Positions 35,361-43,901 are shown, counted from the stretch's first letter. The stretch: DNA of 64,000 nucleotides from Prevotella sp. Rep29 (GCF_019551475.1 NZ_CP047159.1:1240001-1304000), one strand, 5' to 3'. Numbers and translations are program-made. Notes: generated by a model not told the origin, from the sequence alone.

Positions 35361-35590
35361 TCTCGGCAGAAGAAATAAATGAATTTATTTCGTTTTGCCG
35401 AGATTTTTCGTAACTTTGGATAAGTTTTTCGCTCGATAATCCCTGCATTATAGCCGTCCCTTACCAAGGGACTCTAAATGTATTGTTCTCACTTAATCGT
35501 AACTTTGGCTGATGCCCAAATTACTAACGCTCGGAAAAATGCAAATAAATTTGCTTTTTCACTCGCTTAATCGTAACTTTGCCGAGTCTT
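35361..35590. repeat. Intergenic palindrome and three TCGTAACTTTG promoter-like modules
   Basis: An imperfect palindrome (35361-35403; TCTCGGCA..AAATAAAT with ATTTATTT..TGCCGAGA) is followed by three copies of TCGTAACTTTG whose TAACTTTG cores are at 35411-35418, 35500-35507 and 35574-35581. The last copy is again preceded by an AATGCAAATAAATTTGC palindrome. Each core matches a -7 box. The rest of 35211-35668 holds no supported gene; a 94-codon reverse ORF spans the repeats and is rejected. Confidence 0.6.
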
Positions 35591-35668
35591 TGGCGGCATG
35601 CGGTTTTACTGATGAAGCCGGAGATGGGTAAAAATGAAATATGATTTGATTATCTATATAATATAATA

Positions 35669-37744
35669 ATGTATAAGTCGAAGTACAACATGCGCGAGTG
35701 CCCTGTTAGGTTCAAGTGCTTTCAGCGCAAGGGCTATTCGCTGTTCAACTGCTTGGGACGTGAGGTGCTGATTGGTGCACTCAGTGTCGCAACGCTGACT
35801 CATGCCTCGGCAAGCGGAATGAGCACGATGCAGTTGAAGAGCGATACCGTTCGCCAAGCCACTTGGGAAATCAGCCTTGAGGATATTGACGTGAAGGGCT
35901 CGCGTGCTCCGCTGTCCACAGGACAGGCGGCGCGCATCGTAACTGTGCTGGACAGGGAACAGATTAACTGTGCCCCAGTGCAAAGTGTTAATGATTTGCT
36001 GAAATATGTGTCAGGAATAGATGTCCGTCAGAGAGGTGCTATCGGCTCTCAGACGGACATCAGCATTCGTGGAGGTACGCAGGAGCAGATAGCTATTTTT
36101 CTCAATGGCATCAATATCTGCGATCCGCAGACGGGACACAACGCTTTCGACCTGCCCGTTGATTTGAGCGAGATAGAGCGGATTGAGGTCTTGGAAGGAC
36201 CGGCTGGCAGGGTTTATGGCGCTTCGTCGCTGCTCGGAGCCATCAATGTGGTGACGAGGATGCCGGAGAAGGGGAGTGTGGATTTGCATGCGGAGGGTGG
36301 CAGTTACGGCTACTTGTCGGCAGGCGGCCGCATCAATCTGACCGCGGACGCCAAGTGGAACAATCAGTTCAGCGGAAACGTGACGCGCAGCGACGGTTAT
36401 AGCCGTTCGAAAGCCGGAAGCCTGAATGCTGACTATGCGGGCGGAAAGCTGTTTTATCAGGGGCGTTACGATGCTGGTCGGATGCGGCTGAACTGGCATG
36501 CCGGCATGAGCGTGAAAGGTTTCGGAGCCAACACGTTCTACAGTGCCCGCTTCGATGAGCAATATGAAAAGACCACCAAACTCTATACGGCGCTGAAGGG
36601 TGAGTTTGATTGGGGGAGGTTCCATGTGCAGCCGTCGGTATATTGGAACAGGAACCACGACCGCTTTGAGTTGATACGAGGCTCTGAAGATAACGTCCCG
36701 TTCAATTATCACCGCACGGACGTGCTGGGTGCCCATCTGAACGCCTATTTCGACTGGCAATTCGGGCGCACGGCTGTCGGTGCGGAGTTTCGGAACGAAG
36801 ACATTGTGAGCGGAAACATGGGCGAACCGCTCGACAAGCCGGTTCACATTCATGGCACCGGGCGCGACTATCTCTTCGGACTGAACCGCTCGAACATCAG
36901 TTTCAGTGCCGAGCACAACCTGCTGCTACGCTCTTTCACGTTGTCGGCAGGGTTTGTGTTGGTGAAGAACACATGGAACAAGATGCCCTTCACGTTCTAT
37001 CCAGGCATCGATGCCTCCGTACGGATTGAGGACAACTGGAAGCTGTATGCCTCCTACAACACCTCGCTCCGCATGCCGTCGTTCACGGAACTCTACTACA
37101 GCGTGGGCGGACATAAGGCGGATAAATATCTGAAGGCGGAAGAACTGAATGCCTACGAGGCGGGCGTGAAGTATCTCTCGCCCTTCCTGACGGCATCAGC
37201 CAGCCTCTTCCATCACCGTTGCAGGAACATGATTGACTGGGTGATGGACACGTCTGCCGACGACCCTGTGTGGGAGAGCGTCAACTATACGAAAGTGAAC
37301 ACGGTGGGATTCGAGACGACGTTTCATTTCGATTTCCGCCATATCCTTTCCGGACGGGCGGTGCTGAGAAACCTGACCGTTGCCTATACCTACCTGAATG
37401 AGGACAAAGACGATGTGCGGGAGAATGTGAAGACGCAATCAACGCTCGAGTATCTGCGCCACAAACTGGTGGCAAACGTCAGCCTGAACCCCTTCAGGTC
37501 GTTCACCGTCGAAGTGAACTACCGCTTTCAGGACCGTGCCGGAACCTATACCGATGTCAATGGCGTGGTGCAGGAATACAAGGGCTATTCGGTGGTCGAT
37601 TGCCGGATGGCGTGGGAGAAGCCGACCTACAGTTTCTTCATAGAGGCGAACAACCTCTTTGGTGCGAAGTATGTGGACTACGGGAATGTGCCCCAGCCGG
37701 GTGCATGGTTCATTGCCGGCGTGAAATATCGCTTTGACTTATAG
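35669..37744 (+). CDS. TonB-dependent outer-membrane receptor (BtuB-like)
   Basis: This 691-aa receptor has an extended N-terminal leader (about residues 1-50, with VRFKCFQRKGYSLFN and LGREVLIGALSVATLTHASA parts), a plug domain (about 75-190; SVNDLLKYVSGIDVRQRGA, DISIRGGTQEQIAIFLNGI pieces, EVLEGPAGRVYGASSLLGAINVVT piece) and a 22-strand barrel ending GVKYRFDL with terminal aromatic/Leu. The plug resembles the vitamin B12 receptor group. The substrate is not defined; no cobalamin riboswitch or uptake genes are seen beside it. The long basic leader recalls extended signal peptides used for late export. Confidence 0.88.
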   Translation: MYKSKYNMRECPVRFKCFQRKGYSLFNCLGREVLIGALSVATLTHASASGMSTMQLKSDTVRQATWEISLEDIDVKGSRAPLSTGQAARIVTVLDREQINCAPVQSVNDLLKYVSGIDVRQRGAIGSQTDISIRGGTQEQIAIFLNGINICDPQTGHNAFDLPVDLSEIERIEVLEGPAGRVYGASSLLGAINVVTRMPEKGSVDLHAEGGSYGYLSAGGRINLTADAKWNNQFSGNVTRSDGYSRSKAGSLNADYAGGKLFYQGRYDAGRMRLNWHAGMSVKGFGANTFYSARFDEQYEKTTKLYTALKGEFDWGRFHVQPSVYWNRNHDRFELIRGSEDNVPFNYHRTDVLGAHLNAYFDWQFGRTAVGAEFRNEDIVSGNMGEPLDKPVHIHGTGRDYLFGLNRSNISFSAEHNLLLRSFTLSAGFVLVKNTWNKMPFTFYPGIDASVRIEDNWKLYASYNTSLRMPSFTELYYSVGGHKADKYLKAEELNAYEAGVKYLSPFLTASASLFHHRCRNMIDWVMDTSADDPVWESVNYTKVNTVGFETTFHFDFRHILSGRAVLRNLTVAYTYLNEDKDDVRENVKTQSTLEYLRHKLVANVSLNPFRSFTVEVNYRFQDRAGTYTDVNGVVQEYKGYSVVDCRMAWEKPTYSFFIEANNLFGAKYVDYGNVPQPGAWFIAGVKYRFDL

Positions 37745-37796
37745 CACCGAAGAATAGGGCAGGGGCAACCCCGATTGCATTTTTTCTTCACAATTA

Positions 37797-37828
37797 TTTG
37801 TGCGTATTAATAGAAAGGTGTACCTTTG
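37797..37828 (+). promoter_or_regulatory. Consensus promoter TTTG-N20-TACCTTTG
   Basis: TTTG at 37797-37800 and TACCTTTG at 37821-37828, 20 bases apart. The transcript would contain the small CT-repeat ORF and the secreted-protein gene at 38102. Confidence 0.82.
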
Positions 37829-37853
37829 CGGGCGAACACATGATTTAAACAAG

Positions 37854-37967
37854 ATGATGACGAGAGATGGAAATATAGTTAACACTGTGGAAAAGAATGA
37901 CCGAAATCCTTGGTTATTCCAATCTTTCTGTTACTCTCTCTCTCTCTCTCTCTCTCTCTACAATTAG
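37854..37967 (+). CDS. Small leader ORF containing the (CT)13 tract
   Basis: The ORF opens with two ATG codons (37854, 37857), about 20 nt after the expected transcription start, and encodes 37 residues (MMTRDGNIVNTVEKNDR.. then alternating Ser-Leu from the CT repeat) before a TAG at 37965. If the tract lost one CT unit the frame would continue to a TAG at 38063-38065, giving 69 residues; gain of one unit would stop almost at once. No known family. It may be a real phase-variable peptide, a leader peptide or a chance ORF. Confidence 0.35.
   Translation: MMTRDGNIVNTVEKNDRNPWLFQSFCYSLSLSLSLYN
37934..37959. repeat. (CT)13 microsatellite
   Basis: Thirteen uninterrupted CT units. Tracts of this length slip during replication. 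It lies between a consensus promoter and the gene at 38102, inside the small leader ORF. The rest of 37745-38101 contains two palindrome-like segments (near 38003-38045, CTTCCTGTGAG..CTCACGGGAAG). Confidence 0.95.
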
Positions 37968-38101
37968 CCAATAATAGCATATTTGAGGGTGCGCACTTCC
38001 GCACGCCTCAACACTTACGGCTTCCTGTGAGCATGCCTCACGGGAAGCTGCATCGTATTGTATAGTTAAACATTTATTTACTAATTAAAAACAAAAAGCT
38101 T

Positions 38102-38650
38102 ATGAAAACAAAACTACTTTCTATTTTTGCCCTGCTGATGACAGCTACGGGCGCAGTGGCACAGACGGAAACGCTGCTGACCACGATTACGGCAACAGGC
38201 AAAGAGCAAGCAAACTACAGTACGGCGAATGTGGCAACCGTTTCATTCAGTTATACTGCAGGAGGGAGCTCAGCATACCTCGCTAACTGGGGATGGTGGG
38301 GATACGGTTGGTCGGCCACCGTCAATGCTGCCGAAGGATATACCATCACCAAATGTATATTCTATGACGACGCCAATCGTACTGCTACAGACAGCGAAGC
38401 TCCCTTTGTAGTAGAAACCACAGAAGAGGATAAGACACCGAAAGTAAATGGCACCCCCATTCTGGCATACACGTCTAAAGGTATAAAAAAGATTGAGGTG
38501 TATGGCTATGCTACGTCGACAGGCATCAGCGGTATTAAGACTGCCGATGATAGTGCGAATGGCATCTACTACGACCTGCAGGGTCGCCGTGTAGAGAAGC
38601 CTACAAAGGGCATCTACATCGTGAACGGTAAGAAGGTCGTTCTGAAGTGA
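38102..38650 (+). CDS. Small secreted protein with putative type IX sorting tail
   Basis: This 182-aa protein has a signal peptide (ending GAVAQ near residue 21), a Gly/Trp/Tyr-rich region (about 50-75, NWGWWGYGWS), and a C-terminal segment GIYYDLQGRRVEKPTKGIY followed by IVNGKKVVLK. That tail pattern recurs in the BspA-like protein and the M6 peptidase here. I do not recognise a domain in the body. It is transcribed from the 37797 promoter through a leader containing the CT microsatellite. Confidence 0.7.
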   Translation: MKTKLLSIFALLMTATGAVAQTETLLTTITATGKEQANYSTANVATVSFSYTAGGSSAYLANWGWWGYGWSATVNAAEGYTITKCIFYDDANRTATDSEAPFVVETTEEDKTPKVNGTPILAYTSKGIKKIEVYGYATSTGISGIKTADDSANGIYYDLQGRRVEKPTKGIYIVNGKKVVLK

Positions 38651-38738
38651 GCAGAACCCCTTGGCTTGCCTGATGTCTTCCAGGCGTGAGCAAGCCTAAG
38701 GATTTACTTCAATCACAACCTCTGCATAAACAAGAAAG

Positions 38739-38792
38739 GAGCCTGAAAGCCTCATGGGAAGCAACATCTCTCATGGCTTTCAGGCTCTTTTT
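38739..38792 (+). terminator. Terminator after the small secreted protein
   Basis: A perfect 13-bp stem (38739-38751 with 38775-38787) is followed by TTTTT. Confidence 0.85.
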
Positions 38793-38929
38793 GTGTTGTT
38801 GGACGGACAAGAACCACTGTAAAACTTCGGTTGCTTGCCTAAACAAGAAACTAGGCCAGTCAGAAGGAAAAGCGATTTTTCTGATAAAGATTTTATCGCC
38901 GAAGACATCCGAATCTCACAAAATTTGAT

Positions 38930-38937
38930 TATATTTG
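38930..38937 (+). promoter_or_regulatory. -7 box (TATATTTG) for the toxin-antitoxin pair
   Basis: TATATTTG lies 20-28 bases before the two candidate ATG codons (38957 and 38966) of the antitoxin gene. Confidence 0.6.
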
Positions 38938-38956
38938 CAGACGTAATCACAAAACA

Positions 38957-39244
38957 ATGAAAATTATGGATGCAAAGACGCCAAAAACACGCAACGCCTC
39001 TCACCCCATTAGTCATTATTGGGGTTTGGTGAAGGATATGGACGACAGCCAGAAGTTGGAGCTCGTCACGATGCTTGTCAGTAGCGTGAAGACTGTCAAG
39101 GCTAAGCCGAAGAAGAAGCTTGATGCCTGCGACTATGCCGGCATCTGGAGTGACGAGGAATATATGGATGCTGATGAAATGGTGAAAGGAATGCACAGCG
39201 CACGCCATTTCAAAGACCGCACAAAATTCTGGGATGAACTATGA
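38957..39244 (+). CDS. Putative antitoxin of a VapBC-like pair
   Basis: This 95-aa protein is placed immediately upstream of a PIN-domain toxin and overlaps it by four bases (ATGA), the usual antitoxin-toxin arrangement. Residues 1-50 include DSQKLELVTMLVSSVK, a helix found in small Bacteroidales antitoxin-like proteins; residues 50-57 are Lys-rich; the acidic/aromatic C-terminus (YAGIWSDEEYMDADEMV, HFKDRTKFWDEL) is a good candidate toxin-neutralising segment. I do not see a classical AbrB, RHH or Phd DNA-binding motif, so the antitoxin family is unclear. A second ATG at 38966 is possible. Confidence 0.65.
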   Translation: MKIMDAKTPKTRNASHPISHYWGLVKDMDDSQKLELVTMLVSSVKTVKAKPKKKLDACDYAGIWSDEEYMDADEMVKGMHSARHFKDRTKFWDEL

Positions 39245-39669
39245 AACGGCAAAAGTATCTGCTCGACACCAATATCTGTGCATACTGGTTGCGCGATAAG
39301 TTCGATGTGAAGCATCGCATCAATACCGTGGGCATGGAGAACTGCTACATCTCCGAAGTCACCGTTGCTGAACTGAAGTTTGGCAAGGCGTATGGCAGGT
39401 TGAAAGGCGGTCCGAAGTATAAGGACCAGCATCTGGAGCAATTTTTCGAGGACATTAATGTCTTGAAAATTGAGCCTTACTTCGATTTTTATGCTGACGA
39501 GAAGGCACGGCTCGAACTGGCAGGCACTCCTGCACACGACGACTTCGACCTTCTCATCGGTTGTACTGCTGTTGCCGAGGACATGGTAATGGTGACACAA
39601 AACGTGACAGATTTCAAGAATATCAATGGCATACAGATAGAAAACTGGATTCCTGACTTGCAAAAATAG
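39241..39669 (+). CDS. PIN-domain ribonuclease toxin (VapC-like)
   Basis: This 142-aa protein has the four acidic residues of a PIN nuclease: Asp9 (LLDTNICAY), Glu44 (VAELKFG), Asp103 (HDDFDLLIG) and Asp124 (NVTDFKNI). VapC toxins cleave tRNA or rRNA and are neutralised by the upstream antitoxin. LDTNICAYWL is close to the VapC (type II toxin) signature. The ATGA overlap couples it to the antitoxin. All catalytic residues are present, so the toxin appears intact. Confidence 0.88.
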   Translation: MKRQKYLLDTNICAYWLRDKFDVKHRINTVGMENCYISEVTVAELKFGKAYGRLKGGPKYKDQHLEQFFEDINVLKIEPYFDFYADEKARLELAGTPAHDDFDLLIGCTAVAEDMVMVTQNVTDFKNINGIQIENWIPDLQK

Positions 39670-39704
39670 TACAATCTTTTACCGAAAGACCTGATTAAAA
39701 AGAT

Positions 39705-39750
39705 ATCCGCCGGGATTCTCTTTCCAAGAGTCTCGGCGGATTCTTGCTTT
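39705..39750 (+). terminator. Terminator after the toxin gene
   Basis: An imperfect stem with outer arms ATCCGCCG (39705-39712) and CGGCGGAT (39734-39741), extended inward by GATTCTC/GAGTCTC, is followed by TTCTTGCTTTT. Confidence 0.7.
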
Positions 39751-39827
39751 TGTATATTTATGCAATAGCAGAGCTCTAAAAAGTCATTTTGTAAACTCTT
39801 GAATTCCAGTGCGTTAGGAATGGCTTT

Positions 39828-39937
39828 CCAAAAGGGGAACTTTTGCACTCCAAAAGGGGAACTTTTAGGAGCTAAAAGGGGAACTTTTGCAAGCTAAAAG
39901 TGGCACTTTTGGAAAACGAAAGTTCAACTGCATATTT
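39828..39937. repeat. 22-bp-period array of AAAAG-N5-CTTTT palindromes
   Basis: Four units begin at 39828, 39850, 39872 and 39894, each 22 bp, with cores AAAAGGGGAACTTTT (three times) and AAAAGTGGCACTTTT; a degenerate fifth follows. Cores are separated by 7-nt spacers. Three near-palindromes of 14 bp flank the array (TGTATATTTATGCA 39751-39764, TGCATATTTATACG 39929-39942, TGTATGTTTATGCG 39951-39964). The rest of 39765-40077 holds no supported gene. Confidence 0.85.
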
Positions 39938-40077
39938 ATACGCCCATTTCTGTATGTTTATGCGCTTCCGCAAAATGAAAAATAATAAAGGATAAATGAT
40001 ACAACAAGAGGGCGCTTTTTTTCGTCGGATAATTTTCTTTCAACGAGGTGGGAAAATGCGAAAAAACACGCTTTTAT

Positions 40078-40108
40078 TTTGTTATCTCCCGTTTTTAGTC
40101 TAACTTTG
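40078..40108 (+). promoter_or_regulatory. Consensus promoter for aspS
   Basis: TTTG (40078-40081), 19-base spacer, TAACTTTG (40101-40108). ATG follows 25 bases later. Confidence 0.8.
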
Positions 40109-40133
40109 CATTGTTTTTCAAGTAAGTGTAGAT

Positions 40134-41900
40134 ATGTATAGAACAAATACGTGCGGTGAAATCCGCATTTCAGACGTAGGCAAGCAAGTGACGCTTGCAG
40201 GATGGGTTCAGCGTGTCAGAAAGATGGGAGGAATGACTTTCGTTGACCTCCGCGACCGCTATGGCTTGACGCAATTGGTATTCAATGAGGCGACGGACAA
40301 GGAACTTTGTGACAGCGCCAACAAGCTGGGACGCGAATTTTGCGTGCAGGTTTGTGGCGAAGTTTCCGAGCGCGAAAACAAGAACAAGAATATTCCGACG
40401 GGCGACATCGAGATAAAGGTGGCGAAACTGAACGTGCTCAGCGAGAGCATGACACCGCCGTTCACCATCGAGGATCAGACGGATGGCGGCGATGACATAC
40501 GCATGAAATATCGCTATCTGGATTTGCGGCGTACTCCCGTCCGTTCCAATCTGGAACTGCGCCACCGCATGACGATTCTCATCCGCAACTTCCTGGATGC
40601 GCAAAACTTCATTGAGGTGGAAACACCTATCCTGATAGGTTCCACGCCCGAGGGAGCAAGAGACTTTGTCGTTCCTTCGCGCATGAATCCCGGACAGTTC
40701 TATGCCTTGCCGCAAAGTCCGCAGACACTCAAGCAGTTGCTGATGGTCAGCGGTTTCGACCGCTACTTCCAGATAGCCAAGTGTTTCCGTGACGAAGACC
40801 TGCGTGCCGACCGTCAGCCGGAGTTCACACAGATTGACTGTGAGATGAGTTTCGTTGACCAGGAAGACGTGCTCGACATCTTTGAAGGCATGTCTCGCCA
40901 CCTGTTCAAGGAGGTGTTGGGCGTGGAACTTCCCGAGAAACTTCCGCAGATGACATGGCACGATGCCATGCGGCTTTATGGAAGCGACAAGCCTGACCTG
41001 CGCTTCGGCATGGAGTTCGTGGAACTTGACGACGTGCTGAAAGGAACAGGCACGTTCCCCGTATTCAATGATGCCGCATATATTGGCGGTATCTGTGTGC
41101 CGGGATGTGCCAATTACAGCCGCAAGCAGCTGGACGAACTGACCGACTTCGTGAAGCGTCCGCAGGTAGGAGCAAAGGGATTGGTCTATGTGAAGTACAA
41201 TGAAGACGGCACCGTCAAGACAAGCATCGACAAGTTCTATACTCCCGACGTCTGGGCAAATCTAAAAACCAAAGTGGGCGCCAAAGACGGTGACCTCGTG
41301 CTGGTGATGAGTGGCGAGAATGCCAATAAGACACGCGTCCAGCTCAGCACGCTCCGTCTGGAAATGGGCGACAGGCTTGGCTTGCGCGACAAGAACAAGT
41401 TTGAATGCCTGTGGATTGTTGACTTCCCGCTGTTTGAATGGAGCGATGAAGAGCAGCGCCTGATGTCAACCCACCATCCGTTCACAATGCCCAACCCGGA
41501 TGATATTCCCTTGCTGGAGGACCATCCCGAGAAAGTCAGGGCAAAGGCATACGACTTCGTGTGCAACGGTGTCGAACTCGGTGGAGGAAGTCTGCGTATC
41601 CACGACGGCAAGTTGCAAGAGAAGATGTTCCGCATACTCGGATTCACTCCCGAAAAGGCAATGGCACAATTCGGATTCCTCATAAACGCCTTTAAGTATG
41701 GCGCGCCCCCACATGGCGGCATCGCTTTCGGACTGGACCGTTTCGTGTCGATTTTGGCTGGGCTTGATTCGATTCGCGACTGCATAGCCTTCCCGAAGAA
41801 TAATTCGGGGCGCGACGTGATGCTCGATGCACCTTCAGAACTCGACGACAAGCAGTTGGACGAGTTGATGCTGAAAGTTGATATACATCAAGAAAAGTAA
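40134..41900 (+). CDS. aspS: Aspartyl-tRNA synthetase
   Basis: This 588-aa class IIb synthetase has an N-terminal OB-fold anticodon domain (about residues 1-110; [22 protein letters not shown] parts), the catalytic core with motif 2 ([18 protein letters not shown] parts), the bacterial GAD insertion (about 285-420) and motif 3 [15 protein letters not shown]. The length and GAD insert mark the bacterial type. It charges tRNA-Asp with aspartate. It stands alone with its own promoter. Confidence 0.96.
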   Translation: MYRTNTCGEIRISDVGKQVTLAGWVQRVRKMGGMTFVDLRDRYGLTQLVFNEATDKELCDSANKLGREFCVQVCGEVSERENKNKNIPTGDIEIKVAKLNVLSESMTPPFTIEDQTDGGDDIRMKYRYLDLRRTPVRSNLELRHRMTILIRNFLDAQNFIEVETPILIGSTPEGARDFVVPSRMNPGQFYALPQSPQTLKQLLMVSGFDRYFQIAKCFRDEDLRADRQPEFTQIDCEMSFVDQEDVLDIFEGMSRHLFKEVLGVELPEKLPQMTWHDAMRLYGSDKPDLRFGMEFVELDDVLKGTGTFPVFNDAAYIGGICVPGCANYSRKQLDELTDFVKRPQVGAKGLVYVKYNEDGTVKTSIDKFYTPDVWANLKTKVGAKDGDLVLVMSGENANKTRVQLSTLRLEMGDRLGLRDKNKFECLWIVDFPLFEWSDEEQRLMSTHHPFTMPNPDDIPLLEDHPEKVRAKAYDFVCNGVELGGGSLRIHDGKLQEKMFRILGFTPEKAMAQFGFLINAFKYGAPPHGGIAFGLDRFVSILAGLDSIRDCIAFPKNNSGRDVMLDAPSELDDKQLDELMLKVDIHQEK

Positions 41901-41951
41901 CGAAATCGGAAATAAATGGTCGGGAAGAATAGCTATTATCGTGAGAATCAC

Positions 41952-41959
41952 TAACTTTG
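41952..41959 (+). promoter_or_regulatory. -7 box (TAACTTTG) for the H1-like gene
   Basis: TAACTTTG lies 54 bases before the ATG at 42014. Confidence 0.6.
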
Positions 41960-42013
41960 CAGCGGTTAGAATATGATTTTTGACCATTGATGATTTAATG
42001 TAATAACAAGATT

Positions 42014-42325
42014 ATGGCAGAAAAGAAAGCAACAAAAAAGGCTACCGTAAAGAAGGCTCCGGCTAAAACTGCCGCTGCACCTAAGAAAGCAGCTGTGAAG
42101 AAGGTAGCAGAAAAGAAAGCCGTGAAGACTGTAATCAACTCAGAGAATGTCGGATTCAAGGCAGGTGACGTGTATCAGGCACTGGCTACCGCAAAGAAAG
42201 CTCTGACAGTCAGCGAAATCGCTAAAGCCGCAAACATCACGAAAGAAGAAGTCCTCCTCGGAACAGGATGGCTCCTGAAAGAAGGAAAAGTGAAGGACGA
42301 GGCAGGCAAGATTACATTGGCTTAA
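42014..42325 (+). CDS. Histone H1-like tail fused to a winged-helix domain
   Basis: This 103-aa protein has a Lys/Ala-rich N-terminal tail (about residues 1-38; repeated KKA, VKKA, APKKAA units) like the histone H1-like proteins of bacteria, followed by a compact domain (about 45-103; GDVYQALATAKKALTVSEIAKAANI part and LGTGWLLKEGKV) that fits the small winged-helix family DUF2582. The tail should bind DNA non-specifically and the winged helix gives a second contact, suggesting a nucleoid-associated protein (inference). It precedes another small DNA-binding candidate. Confidence 0.75.
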   Translation: MAEKKATKKATVKKAPAKTAAAPKKAAVKKVAEKKAVKTVINSENVGFKAGDVYQALATAKKALTVSEIAKAANITKEEVLLGTGWLLKEGKVKDEAGKITLA

Positions 42326-42342
42326 GCAAAAAATGAATGATA

Positions 42343-42376
42343 AAAGGACGGTATCATAGTGGTACCGCCCTTTTAT
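42343..42376 (+). terminator. Terminator after the H1-like gene
   Basis: AAAGG-A-CGGTA and TACCG-C-CCTTT form a stem with one mismatch and an 8-nt loop; TTTTATTTATT follows. The next gene starts right after it. Confidence 0.6.
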
Positions 42377-42397
42377 TTATTAAAAGAGGCAAGTGGT

Positions 42398-42688
42398 TTG
42401 ACGACCTACGAGAAAGAAATATTGAAAGTATTGGCTGAGGCTGGCGAACAAGGGCTTCCGCTACACAAGATAGCGAAACACGTGCACAACTCGTGTAACT
42501 CGCTCTTTGAAGCGTCTGACTACACGCAGGTGTATAACAAAGTCAGGGCGTACATCAGGCGGAATGTGAAAAATAAAAACTCGCTTGTCGAAATGTATAG
42601 GCGCGGTGTTTACCGTCTGAATCCGTCGTCGTCGGCAACCGCTCAGCTGAAAATAGACTTCGACGCGCAGGACACTCTGGCGGAATAG
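42398..42688 (+). CDS. Small putative DNA-binding protein
   Basis: A 96-aa protein from a TTG start preceded by AAAAGAGG; the frame is open to a GTG at 42359 within the terminator stem, which is less likely. LTTYEKEILKVLAEAGEQGL parts and LHKIAKHVHNSCNSLF look like a helix-turn-helix/winged-helix arrangement, and VYNKVRAYIRRNVKNKNSLVE like a basic recognition region. GVYRLN ends the fold. Similar small proteins are common in Bacteroidales without an assigned role. The proximity to the H1-like gene suggests a chromatin or regulatory function, with low certainty. Confidence 0.6.
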   Translation: MTTYEKEILKVLAEAGEQGLPLHKIAKHVHNSCNSLFEASDYTQVYNKVRAYIRRNVKNKNSLVEMYRRGVYRLNPSSSATAQLKIDFDAQDTLAE

Positions 42689-42775
42689 ATGCGGTGAGTC
42701 TGTTAACGAACACTATTTTTATGTTGATTTATTAACCTTTTTGCAAATAAAGTTACTTATTTCAAGAAATATTAT

Positions 42776-42783
42776 TATCTTTG
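42776..42783 (+). promoter_or_regulatory. -7 box (TATCTTTG) for the GDP-fucose operon
   Basis: TATCTTTG lies 34 bases before the manC ATG. Confidence 0.65.
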
Positions 42784-42817
42784 CAAAAAAATCACATCAT
42801 CTGTTATTTGAACAATC

Positions 42818-43888
42818 ATGGCATTATCAAACAATCACCTTGTTATTATGGCAGGAGGCGTCGGCAGCCGCTTCTGGCCAATGAGTACAGAAGACTATCC
42901 CAAACAGTTTATTGATGTGCTGGGCGTGGGGCGCTCTTTGCTCCAATTGACGTTTGACAGGTTTTCCGGCATCTGTGCACCGGAGCACATCTGGATATTG
43001 ACCAATCAGAAATATGCCGACATCGTTCGCCGGCAACTGCCCGAAGTTCCCGCAGAGAACGTGCTCTGCGAGCCTTGCAGAAGAAACACGGCACCCTGTA
43101 TCGCCTATGCCAGCTGGCGCATCAAGGCTTCCGACCCGCATGCAAATATCGTGGTAGCTCCGAGTGACCACATCGTGATGGATGTTCCTGAGTTCAAGCG
43201 CGTCATCACCCAATGTCTGGCATTTTGCAGTGAGAGCGATGCCATGCTGACACTGGGAATGAAGCCGACGCGCCCGGAAACAGGGTACGGATACATACAA
43301 GCCGACCTCGGTTCAAGCTCAGTGCGCAACAAGGAGATATTCCGGGTGGATTCTTTCAGGGAAAAGCCTGATTTGGAAACAGCCCAGCAATACATACAGA
43401 ACAGGAATTATTTCTGGAATGCCGGTATTTTCATCTGGAACGTGCGGACAATCGTCAATGCCTATCGCATGTATCAGCCGACATTGGCAAAACTTTTCGA
43501 AGATATCTCCGGTGTCTATGGAACTCCGGAGGAACAAGCCGTCTTGGACAGCCGCTATCCCGAATGCGAGAATATCAGTGTCGATTACGCTATCATGGAA
43601 AAGGCAGAAGAGATGTTCGTTTGTCCGGCAGACTTCGGTTGGAGCGATTTAGGCACGTGGGGCTCACTGCTCGCGCAGACCAAGCACGACATGCATGGCA
43701 ACAGCGTCATCGGACCAAACATTTCAGTTTTCGATACCAAGAACTGTATCATACATGCTACGGAAGAAAAAAAGGTGGTTGTGCAGGGACTGGACGGCTA
43801 TATCGTTGCGGAAAAGGACAATGCGCTTCTGATTTGCAAATTGTCGGAAGAGCAGAAAATCAAACAATATTCAGAAGAAACAAAATAA
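42818..43888 (+). CDS. manC: Mannose-1-phosphate guanylyltransferase
   Basis: This 356-aa enzyme makes GDP-mannose from GTP and mannose-1-phosphate. The N-terminal pyrophosphorylase loop is [11 protein letters not shown] with the catalytic Lys in [16 protein letters not shown] and [11 protein letters not shown] are further landmarks. It lacks the C-terminal mannose-6-phosphate isomerase domain of bifunctional ManC. It is first in a four-gene unit with gmd and fcl, supplying GDP-mannose to them. No phosphomannomutase is encoded nearby. Confidence 0.93.
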   Translation: MALSNNHLVIMAGGVGSRFWPMSTEDYPKQFIDVLGVGRSLLQLTFDRFSGICAPEHIWILTNQKYADIVRRQLPEVPAENVLCEPCRRNTAPCIAYASWRIKASDPHANIVVAPSDHIVMDVPEFKRVITQCLAFCSESDAMLTLGMKPTRPETGYGYIQADLGSSSVRNKEIFRVDSFREKPDLETAQQYIQNRNYFWNAGIFIWNVRTIVNAYRMYQPTLAKLFEDISGVYGTPEEQAVLDSRYPECENISVDYAIMEKAEEMFVCPADFGWSDLGTWGSLLAQTKHDMHGNSVIGPNISVFDTKNCIIHATEEKKVVVQGLDGYIVAEKDNALLICKLSEEQKIKQYSEETK

Positions 43889-43901
43889 ACAAGATATAAC
43901 T

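Noticed and set aside
35183..35467. 94-codon reverse ORF in the gap before the TonB receptor
   Set aside because: It spans the palindrome and repeat modules and lacks coding features; treated as non-coding repeat DNA.
35462..35668. Cobalamin riboswitch ahead of the BtuB-like receptor
   Set aside because: No B12-box or matching conserved core was seen; the space is taken by promoter-like repeats.
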